A stretch of 64,000 nt of DNA from Acidithiobacillus sp. (GTDB lineage Bacteria; Pseudomonadota; Gammaproteobacteria; Acidithiobacillales; Acidithiobacillaceae). The translations under genes were made by a program, and so were the position numbers. The stretch is from positions 1 to 64,000 of the forward strand of contig DAHXMJ010000014.1 in the NCBI GenBank assembly GCA_027365525.1, in the 5' to 3' direction. Shown here one piece after another: positions 53,275 through 61,323 of the stretch (the stretch's first letter is position 1; every line of letters starts with the position of its first letter). The notes below the pieces were generated by a model. The model saw only the letters and a program-made list of their open reading frames with translations, searched no databases and was not told the DNA's origin.

Positions 53275-53351
53275 AATAAATCAATTAATTAACAAAATTT
53301 CCAACCGCAAAAACCATTTTCTGGACACTAGATTTTTCTGGGCAGGTATTT

Positions 53352-53594
53352 GTGTCCAGAATTGTCCAGACGCTCTGGAGGACCGATGACAGGTTTTTTT
53401 ATGAACAGCGGGATAAGGACGAAAACCTGATCGGTTGGCGGGCCAGTATCTGGAAAAAGGGTTTTCCAGCTCAAAGCAGGGTGTTCCGCACCAAGCGGGA
53501 AGCGTCCAACCAGGCGGCTGGCATTGAGTCGGAAATGGTGCGGGGCGCAGGTCTGCTCCAAAGGCTTGGCTTGCGGCGCTACCGCCCGGCTTGA
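53352..53594 (+). pseudogene. Truncated phage/island tyrosine integrase (N-terminal DNA-binding domain only)
   Basis: NLIGWRASIWKKGFPAQSRVFRTKREASNQAAGIESEMVRGAG, typical integrase AP2-like N-terminus, directly after tRNA-Arg; no catalytic R-H-R-Y domain follows. Confidence 0.65.
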
Positions 53595-53788
53595 TGTGGC
53601 CCGATCAGGGCCACAAGTCAAATCTCAGGAACCACCATATCTATCCCGGAAAAAACCGATCCTCCCAGATCTGTTTCCTCCAACGCAAGAGGATGGAGTT
53701 CTTCCGCCAAAACCCTTTGTCCGGTCATGTTAATGCTCCGATAAATCTCGCTGGTGCATTATATCTGACGGCAACGACCCCCCCATCT

Positions 53789-54892
53789 TGAGCAGCACTG
53801 GCATTTAGAGTCCGGGGTCTCTGTAATTGATTTTGCAGCCAGCTGCTTTGCATGGGCGGCGGGTGTCAGGCCAACTAATGTCTTCTTTGCTCGTTCCCCG
53901 TTGTATTCCCGTCACCAGGCTTCGATAGCCGCCCGTGCATGTGCCAAGTTCACGAATCAGTGCCCATTCAGGCACTCGTCGCGCAGACGTCCGTTGAACG
54001 ACTCGACGCAGGCATTCTGATTGGACTTGCCAGGCTCGATCAGCCGCAACGCCACCCGGCTGGAATGCGCCCAGGCCAGCATGGCACGACCGCAGAACTC
54101 CTGCCATTATCCGTCCGAATGACCTTTGGCAGGCCACCAGTCATCGCCAGCTGGTCCAGAATCCGGACCAGCTGCTGCCCACCGGTTGCCCGCTCCAGCA
54201 CAATGGCCACCGACCCGTGCGTGGCATCATCCACGATGGTCAGACATTTGATCGTCCGGCCCCCGGCACTGGGGTCAAACACGAAGTCCATGGACCAGAT
54301 TTTTTTGGCAGCTCCAGGGCGGACCAGCGGCTGACGGTCACCGGGCGGCACCTTCTTGCGCCAACGCCGTTTCACCTGCAAATGGGCAGCCGAATAAAGT
54401 CGTTCCACCCGTTTGTGATTTACCCCCAGCCCTTCCTGGCGCAGCTTCAGGCAAATCATCCCGGCGCCAGCTGGTACCACAGGCTGCCTGCACCCATATC
54501 CAGTGCCTTCAGGGCACAGGGTTCCGACAGGCCCCGGCGGTTCATCCACCGCACCAGATCGCGACGGGCCAGCGTGCCTACCACTTTTTTCGCAGAGCCT
54601 CGCGGGTCACCTCCTGTTCCAGCATCGACTCCGCCAGCAGCTTCTTCAGGCGCGCGTTCCCGGCTTCGAGCTCTTTCAGCCGCTTGGCACCGGATACGTC
54701 CATTCCGCCAAATTTTTTAAGCCACAGCTAATAACCCGCTTCAGAGAAGCCATGACACCGGCAGAGTTCCTTCACCGCCGACCCTGCATCCGCCTCCCGC
54801 AAAAATCCGATGATCTGCTCTTCCGTAAACCGCTTCTTCATGTCCAATCTCCTTCTTTTCCGGGATTGGACTCTAAATCAATGTGCTACTCA
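53789..54892 (-). mobile_element. IS3-family insertion sequence, inactivated
   Basis: Imperfect 26-bp terminal inverted repeats TTGAGCAGCACTGGCATTTAGAGTCC / TTGAGTAGCACATTGATTTAGAGTCC; OrfA MKKRFTEEQIIGFLREADAGSAVKELCRCHGFSEAGY* and OrfB WSMDFVFDPSAGGRTIKCLTIVDDATHGSVAIVLERATGGQQLVRILDQLAMTGGLPKVIRTDNG then frameshift. Confidence 0.88.
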
Positions 54893-55017
54893 ATTCGGGG
54901 GACGTCGGCTAAACCAGAATTTCCCGAATATCTGGTGAACGATCAAAATCCTGAACATTTCCTGGATTATTTGATAAAATTGTACACATTATCAAAGCAT
55001 TAGATAGTAATACGAAG

Positions 55018-55133
55018 AATCGTAACGGCCATGATACGAATACCCAAAATGCACTCTATCCTGTCGGTCTGGCTAAATTTGTCTGGATTCGTAACGGCCA
55101 TGATACAAATCCCGAAACTTCATTCTACCCTGC
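55018..55133. repeat. Two-copy direct repeat, period 69 nt, upstream of the Fap-like locus
   Basis: GAATCGTAACGGCCATGATACGAATACCCAAAATGCACTCTATCCTG and GATTCGTAACGGCCATGATACAAATCCCGAAACTTCATTCTACCCTG; 18-nt core TCGTAACGGCCATGATAC identical. Confidence 0.85.
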
Positions 55134-55277
55134 TGATTTTGCAGGAGTGAGCAGAAGATTTTTCTCTTCTCCCAAGAAATAATAGCCCTTGAGAGTAACA
55201 ATGCTGAAACACAAGGAAGGTCCGGAAGACCTGGGTGAAATAATATCATATGTATGTTTTTAAACATTTTTTCATTC

Positions 55278-55293
55278 TGGCATGATCATTGCT
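55278..55293 (+). promoter_or_regulatory. Candidate sigma54 (-24/-12) promoter
   Basis: TGGCATGATCATTGCT versus consensus TGGCACN5TTGCW; GG and GC at exact spacing; about 38 nt before the first start codon of the Fap-like locus. Confidence 0.68.
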
Positions 55294-55330
55294 AAGAGCG
55301 ATGTATCGCAAACCGCTGGAGTCAGGTGCA

Positions 55331-55639
55331 ATGATGCAGTTCAGGAATAGTGCCAGAAACCGCGTTCGGAGATTTGCCCAGCTGGCGGCCGTTGTGGCTT
55401 CTTTCCTCTTCAGCGCAGCGGCAGTAGCGGCAGGGGCTCTCATCCCTGGAACTCCGGTGCAGTCCGGAATCCTTGCCCTGGTGCGAGGAAAAGGTGAGCC
55501 CGTCAACGTTCCTTCTCTGCATAACCAGCAGCCCGGGGTGGTACTCTGGGATGAGCTGCCTGGCGCGGGAGGCAAGAGTGAGAGCCTGCAGATGGGTGAC
55601 ATGAATCTGCAAAGCAACAGCATGCTGAGTAGCCGATAA
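55331..55639 (+). CDS. Small secreted protein, first gene of the Fap-like locus (FapA-like position)
   Basis: Signal peptide; C-terminus KSESLQMGDMNLQSNSMLSSR; same strand and tightly spaced to next gene. Confidence 0.65.
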   Translation: MMQFRNSARNRVRRFAQLAAVVASFLFSAAAVAAGALIPGTPVQSGILALVRGKGEPVNVPSLHNQQPGVVLWDELPGAGGKSESLQMGDMNLQSNSMLSSR

Positions 55640-55651
55640 GGAGAACATGGC

Positions 55652-56278
55652 ATGACAAGCAAGCGCGTTTTTCTCCTTGGACTAGTCACCGGTTTCGCCT
55701 TGCTGGCTGGGCAGGGGGCAGAAGCCCTTCCCCTCGCTGGCAGCGCCCAGAGTCTGATTTCGGACAATGCCATGAGCGGAATCCGGGGTTCGACCATGAC
55801 CAACGTGGCCGCTGGCAACGGCAACCTGCAGGCCAACGTGGCCAATATCATCATGAGTTCCAACGGGCAGGGCGCCGAAACCCTAAATGGCAAGGTGGTC
55901 CAGGCAGGTCAGGCTGACAGTGGTAACGCGTACCACCGGCAGCAGACCAGCATTTCGGGAAATTCTTTCGCCAACAGCGTTGGCACCCTGGCCATCAACC
56001 AGGCTGCCGGTTCCAGTAATGCCGAGAGCAACCAGTTGAACGTCGTCATAGGCACCCTGAAGCCCGTGAGCAACCAGATCCTGTCCCAGTCCCTGACGGG
56101 TCCCAACACGACAGGATCGGGCGAAGGTAAAACAGGGGGCAGCATGGCCCAGGTATCAGTATCGGCCGACGCTTTCAAAGGTGCCGGCGGCATTGCCCAA
56201 GTGAACCAGATTTCTGGCTCGGGCAATGCTGCGGCCAATAGTTTCGCCCTCGGGGTGACGCCCGGGGTAATGCAGTAG
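55652..56278 (+). CDS. Secreted minor amyloid-type protein (FapB-like)
   Basis: Three degenerate units: TMTNVAAGNGNLQANVANI, TLAINQAAGSSNAESNQLNV, GIAQVNQISGSGNAAANSFAL. Confidence 0.68.
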   Translation: MTSKRVFLLGLVTGFALLAGQGAEALPLAGSAQSLISDNAMSGIRGSTMTNVAAGNGNLQANVANIIMSSNGQGAETLNGKVVQAGQADSGNAYHRQQTSISGNSFANSVGTLAINQAAGSSNAESNQLNVVIGTLKPVSNQILSQSLTGPNTTGSGEGKTGGSMAQVSVSADAFKGAGGIAQVNQISGSGNAAANSFALGVTPGVMQ

Positions 56279-56331
56279 GAAGTTGTGAAGCAGCACAAGC
56301 ATTTGTTTCTACCTCACCATAGGAGTGTATC

Positions 56332-57714
56332 ATGAACGCGATCCGCAAATTAAGCCCCATTGCCATTGCTGTTGCCGCCCTCGTGGCTGCTCCGCTGGCG
56401 CTTGCTACTGCCTCGGTCAGAGATGGCCAATTCAGTTACGGGAATCATCAGGAATCCTCGTTCAACGCTACTGGCGAAGCCGTGCTTTCCGGTAACGCCG
56501 GCAAGAATACCAGCGGCAACCTCGGCTTCAACATTGCTACAGGTTCTCAGAACCAGCAGGCCAACGCAGGTGCTCTTTCTTCCAACTCCAACATCGATGA
56601 TGCTGCTGCTTCCAGCGCTGCCATCAATGCTGATCAACTGGAACTGATGGACTGGGCCTGCCAGTGGGTGAATGGTGCCAATGCTGTGGAATTTACTGGC
56701 AATGCACTGAGAAACGCTTCCGGTAACATCGGTGTCAACTTGACCTCCGGTATCTTCAACCAGCAGTCCAACAACATGGCCGCGTCCCACGCAGCGCACT
56801 CGGATTACGCTAGCGCCAGTGTTGATACGGACCAGTTTTCCGTCCTCAACTATGCTTCCAGCGGTCTGAACGGTGGTTATTATTATGAAGATTATGCCAG
56901 CAACAGCACCGGTCTGTATGGCCACGTTTTGGTCGGCGCCGGCGGCAACATCGGCGTGAATGAGGCGGCCGGCATCAGCAACCAGCAGAGCAACAGCTTG
57001 GCAATCGCCACAGCAGCCAACAGCGACTCTGAAGGCTACGCCATTGGGGCTACCGCCAATGTCAACGCTACCCAGGTCTTGGGGGGCAACGGTAGCACCC
57101 AAGGCTCCTATGACTACTCCTACGACAGCCAGTCCGGCCCGTGGTATGGCTTCGACGACAATTTTTTTAATACCACCAACGTTGCTGGTCTGGGCAGTGA
57201 CGCCCTCAAGAACGCTTCGGGCAACATTGGTGTCAACATGGCCTCCGGCACCAACAATCAGCAGAGCAACAGCCTTGCCCTGAGTTCAACCAAAAACACC
57301 TACAGGTCTCAGAAATCGACGGATTTTGCTGACGCTACCGCTGGGGCAAACCAGGTTGCTGGTGCCAATTACACCTCGGATAACAACGTCCAGGACAGCG
57401 CGAAAGTCAATGGCAACGCCCTCAAGAACGCTTCGGGCAACATTGCCATCAACGTGGCGGCGGGTGCCCAGAACCAGCAGGAGAACGGCTTGGCCATCGC
57501 CTCTATCGCCTCTCCCATGGCCATGGGCAACGCCTCAGCCCCAGTGGAACAGGTCGCCTATTGCAACAACGGCACGACCCTGGACTCTAGGTACAACAGC
57601 ACCGTCAACGGCAATGCACTGGAAGGCGCTTCTGGCAACATCGGCCTGAACGTGGCTACCGGCAACGGCAACCAGCAGGTCAATACCCTGGCAATCGCCA
57701 GCGTACAGCCGTAA
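56332..57714 (+). CDS. Major functional-amyloid-type repeat protein (FapC-like)
   Basis: Signal peptide plus six units of the form GNALKNASGNIGVNVASGxxNQQSNSLAIAS. Confidence 0.78.
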   Translation: MNAIRKLSPIAIAVAALVAAPLALATASVRDGQFSYGNHQESSFNATGEAVLSGNAGKNTSGNLGFNIATGSQNQQANAGALSSNSNIDDAAASSAAINADQLELMDWACQWVNGANAVEFTGNALRNASGNIGVNLTSGIFNQQSNNMAASHAAHSDYASASVDTDQFSVLNYASSGLNGGYYYEDYASNSTGLYGHVLVGAGGNIGVNEAAGISNQQSNSLAIATAANSDSEGYAIGATANVNATQVLGGNGSTQGSYDYSYDSQSGPWYGFDDNFFNTTNVAGLGSDALKNASGNIGVNMASGTNNQQSNSLALSSTKNTYRSQKSTDFADATAGANQVAGANYTSDNNVQDSAKVNGNALKNASGNIAINVAAGAQNQQENGLAIASIASPMAMGNASAPVEQVAYCNNGTTLDSRYNSTVNGNALEGASGNIGLNVATGNGNQQVNTLAIASVQP

Positions 57715-57726
57715 GTTGTCTGATCT

Positions 57727-57755
57727 CTGCCACTCCTGAGGGAGTGGCAGTTTTT
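57727..57755 (+). terminator. Perfect intrinsic terminator between FapC-like and FapD-like genes
   Basis: CTGCCACTCC-TGAG-GGAGTGGCAG-TTTTT: 10-bp perfect stem, 4-nt loop, T5. Confidence 0.85.
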
Positions 57756-57782
57756 CACTCTCCTGATCGTCTGGAGTCTGTC

Positions 57783-58493
57783 ATGGTATTCCGATCTGCC
57801 ATTCGCAAGTGCCTCCTTCCTGTCCTGACGGCAGTGGGTCTGGCCCTACAGAGCTCCTCCCTCTTCGCGGTGCCCTTCGGCAATGTTATCCCCGGAGCTG
57901 GCGTCATCCATGTTCCCGTGCGCAGCATGGTGGGCATGCATTTTGTTCATGTGGTGCGCCAGCGCACGGATTTTTCCTGTGGCGCGGCCTCTCTGGCCAC
58001 CATCCTCAAATATGGCTTTGGCCAGGACGTAACCGAGAAATCGGTCATGAAAGGACTTTTCACCGTCAGTAATCCTGCAAAAGTCCGCAAGGTCGGTTTT
58101 TCCCTTCTGGACATCAAGAACTATGTGGAAAAGATAGGTCTCAAGGGACAGGGCTACCAAGTGAGTCCGGCACAGCTGGTACAGATCCATATCCCCGTCA
58201 TTGTCCTGCTGGATCTGGGAGGCTACAGGCATTTTGTCGTGCTGGAAAAGACCACAGCAACCAAGATGTATCTGGCCGACCCTGCTCTTGGTAACCGGGT
58301 CATGTCCAAAAAGGCTTTTCTCATGGACTGGAATGGAATCGTCTTCGCTGTCTTCGGTAAGGGCTTTGTTCCCCACTCGGTGCTGCTGACTCCTGTAAAA
58401 GCGCCAAGCGCCTTGCGCCTGCTCCACGGAATCATGCCCAGTGCGCCCCTCCATGCGGCCCACCGTGGCTATGACAATGTCAACTATTTTTGA
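57783..58493 (+). CDS. Peptidase C39-like protein (FapD-like)
   Basis: Signal peptide; VRQRTDFSCGAASLATILKYGFG (catalytic Cys), GGYRHFVVLEK (catalytic His), YLADPALGNRVMSKKAF (Asp); no ABC transporter domain. Confidence 0.82.
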   Translation: MVFRSAIRKCLLPVLTAVGLALQSSSLFAVPFGNVIPGAGVIHVPVRSMVGMHFVHVVRQRTDFSCGAASLATILKYGFGQDVTEKSVMKGLFTVSNPAKVRKVGFSLLDIKNYVEKIGLKGQGYQVSPAQLVQIHIPVIVLLDLGGYRHFVVLEKTTATKMYLADPALGNRVMSKKAFLMDWNGIVFAVFGKGFVPHSVLLTPVKAPSALRLLHGIMPSAPLHAAHRGYDNVNYF

Positions 58494-58505
58494 GGAGAAC
58501 TGTTC

Positions 58506-59261
58506 ATGCCTGCCCAAGCCTCACGTACCCTTGCTGGAATCGCCATACTGTTGGGTTCTGCCACCATCGGAACTGTGGCCCTGGCAAGCACTCTGCCCTT
58601 CCAAGCACCCGTTGTTCCCAATCCTGTCTTGGCAAAAATGGTTGGAAAAGGAGTCATCGGCGGCCAAATCGTTTATTTTGGCGTGCAGATGCAAACCAAC
58701 TGGACTGCCCCAGGCTCCCAGACCCCGTTGCAGGGGAATCTGGACATCTCCTTTAACAGCGGCAACCAGATCTTCGTGCCAACCATCACCTATTCAGTAA
58801 GCAATGGCCAGCTCCCCGATGCGGTCTCCAATCCCAACACCCAAGTAAGCAGCGGAGGGTTGCACAATATTGATGGAGTGACCCAGGCCATCCAGATCGG
58901 CGGCCAGGACAATGCGATCCAGAACAGCATGACATTGAACGTCATCAAAGGGGTACCCACCCTGCCGGCAGGTGGAAAGCTCACCGGAAGAGATATGACG
59001 ACCCATGCCGGAGATGTCACCCTGACTGTCCAGCCTGGACAGCTTTCCATGCTGGTCAGGAATGGCGCCAACACCGTCCAGCAGGGCATCGGTAGCAGCG
59101 GGGCCTTCCAGATAGATCAAATTGCCAGCAATGCCAACCAGATCAAAAATAGCATGCAGATGACTCTCGGAATAAACCCGGGCCGCAACAGCAGCAACGC
59201 CCAGCTTCAGGGATTGCAATCGCTGCTAGGCAACAATCTGCTAACCAGTAGTATACCCTGA
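58506..59261 (+). CDS. Secreted FapE-like minor component
   Basis: Signal peptide; VTQAIQIGGQDNAIQNSMTLNV and FQIDQIASNANQIKNSMQMTLGI repeat-like units; last gene of the locus. Confidence 0.68.
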   Translation: MPAQASRTLAGIAILLGSATIGTVALASTLPFQAPVVPNPVLAKMVGKGVIGGQIVYFGVQMQTNWTAPGSQTPLQGNLDISFNSGNQIFVPTITYSVSNGQLPDAVSNPNTQVSSGGLHNIDGVTQAIQIGGQDNAIQNSMTLNVIKGVPTLPAGGKLTGRDMTTHAGDVTLTVQPGQLSMLVRNGANTVQQGIGSSGAFQIDQIASNANQIKNSMQMTLGINPGRNSSNAQLQGLQSLLGNNLLTSSIP

Positions 59262-59581
59262 GCACCATAGTATTCTGATCTGGCCCTATACTCAGAAATT
59301 TAGCTACCTTGCCAATCACGGCATCGTGATCCCGCTTCATGTCCGAAAAATGCAGGAAGAAAAACATTGCCTGTGTGGCGTAATGGCCACCTAGCTGCCA
59401 AGAAACCGAAGAACATCTCTTGGATCCTTTTGCATCAATGACCGCATCCCCAGCGGCCTCCACGGATTGGATAGCCTGTCAGGGTGATTAAGCGGCAGGG
59501 TGACTCGTGCGTTCAATTCCTACCCTGCGTGCCAACAAATAGCTGGCTACGTCAAATTTGTTGCGTGGAAAAGACCGTCTG

Positions 59582-60661
59582 CTAGCCCGTAAGAACCGGG
59601 TAATCTGTATATCCCCGAGGGCCAGGGGTATAGAAAGTGCTGGGATCCGGGACATTCAGGGCTGCTGCCCCTGTCCGAATCCGTTCTGGCAGGTCGGGAT
59701 TGGCAAGAAAGGCGGCACCAAAAGCTACCGCATCGACCTTTCCCTCCGCCACGGCGCTTTGTGCTTCACCTGGCGTGTATCCCATGTTGGCCACCAGTAT
59801 TCCCCGGTAAAATTCCCGTATCGGCGTCAGAATATCGCCTGACTGCCTGCCATAAAAATCTCCACGCATAACATGCAGATAGGCCAGACCAAAATCATTC
59901 AGCCTCTTTGCAAGCCAGCTCGACAGGGCAACAGGATTGCTGTCCCGCATATCGTTAAAACTGTTCAGGGGGGAGATCCTTACACCCACGCGGTCATTGC
60001 CAAATTCCCCACCAACCGCTTCCAGTACATCAAGAAGCAGTTTTGCCCGGTTTTCTATCGAAACCCCATAGGGTCCTGTGCGCCTGTTGGAACCGTCACG
60101 CAAAAATTCGTCCAGCAGGTAACCGTTTGCCCCGTGGACTTCTACCATATCAAATCCAGCAAGACGGGCATTTGCCGCAGCCATGGCAAAGCCCTGGACA
60201 ATAGAAGGAATTTCCACATCTTCCAGCGCCCGCGGTACCGTATAACGCTGTTTTCCTTTAGGGGTATGGACTTCCTCCCCTTCAATGGCCAGGGCGCTCG
60301 GAGCAACCGGGACTGCACCTGCATTCAGATCTGGATGGCACGCACGTCCACCATGCCATATCTGTAGTGCAATGCGCCCGCCAGCTCTATGGACAGATTC
60401 GGTAACCAGGCGCCAGCCGGCAATCTGGGATTCCGAGTAAATTCCCGGCTCGTGCCAGAATGCCGAATTCCCCTTCATAGCCATGGTGGCTTCTGCTATC
60501 AGCAATCCTGCGCTGGCCCGTTGTGCATAGTATTTGGCCATCAGCTCCGTTGGCACGTGGTCACCTTCCGCCCTGCACCGTGTCAGCGGGGCCATGAGAA
60601 TGCGGTTGGGCATTTCCAGGGGGCCAATTTGTAGCGGGGTAAAAAGATCCGTCATACGCAC
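59582..60661 (-). CDS. Old-yellow-enzyme family NADH:flavin oxidoreductase (NemA-like)
   Basis: LFTPLQIGPLEMPNRILMAPLTRCRA, QIWHGGRACHPD, GFDMVEVHGANGYLLDEFLRDGSNRRTGPYGVSIENRAKLLLDVL. Confidence 0.93.
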   Translation of the reverse strand: MRMTDLFTPLQIGPLEMPNRILMAPLTRCRAEGDHVPTELMAKYYAQRASAGLLIAEATMAMKGNSAFWHEPGIYSESQIAGWRLVTESVHRAGGRIALQIWHGGRACHPDLNAGAVPVAPSALAIEGEEVHTPKGKQRYTVPRALEDVEIPSIVQGFAMAAANARLAGFDMVEVHGANGYLLDEFLRDGSNRRTGPYGVSIENRAKLLLDVLEAVGGEFGNDRVGVRISPLNSFNDMRDSNPVALSSWLAKRLNDFGLAYLHVMRGDFYGRQSGDILTPIREFYRGILVANMGYTPGEAQSAVAEGKVDAVAFGAAFLANPDLPERIRTGAAALNVPDPSTFYTPGPRGYTDYPVLTG

Positions 60662-61323
60662 TCCTGATACCGGCAGCTCTTAAAAAACACTATTTTCTGG
60701 ATTGCCGCTCCAGACCCTATCCAGCACTCCGTTTCCAAACCAGCTTCATGAAAGTAACAGAGCAGGGAAACCATCCTCAATACCCTGCCCGAATCTCAGG
60801 GGAGAACCAGAAGCCCGGAAACTGTCCCCCTGGCTTTTCTGAGGAACCGTTCCGATCTCACGACTGGACATAATGCGCAACTGCAAAGCGACAATCGGTT
60901 CCTCTGCCACCCAGACTGTGGGAGATTCGTACGGCATGGATATTGCTGACTTTTCCGGAAACACCCAGACTGGCACGGGTTTCAGCTACTCTGCTCTGGA
61001 ACCTCATTACCCCAGAGTGTGAAGGCATCTCTGGCAGACGCACAATCGGGTCCTAGTTTTCCAATTTGGATGGAAACAGATCTGGCCAAAATGGGACAGG
61101 AAGAAGCGAGGGAATATGGTTGTAGGGAACAGCAGATGATGGACCAGCGTCTGCCTTGCATATGCACGGCTGGACAATCCCGCAGCGCATACTGCAGTCT
61201 GTGAACCGCTATTTCATGCAGCCCAGGCCTCCCAAAACCCCCAGTAGCCATTCTTCCAAAAAGATAAATAAAATACGTGTTTTTGTATCATAAATTCCTG
61301 CACCGTATAGGAGATCTCAGTAC

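Noticed and set aside
55018-55133. CRISPR array interpretation of the 69-nt-phased repeat
   Set aside because: Only two units, similarity extends unevenly beyond an 18-nt core, no cas genes in the window
56350-57102. 250-aa minus-strand ORF with regular Val/Gly pattern
   Set aside because: Antisense shadow of the repetitive FapC-like gene
60700-61270. Possible pseudogene in the spacer before doxDA (ORFs 60746-60976, 60858-61043, 60982-61251)
   Set aside because: No recognisable family in any frame; cannot be supported from the sequence alone
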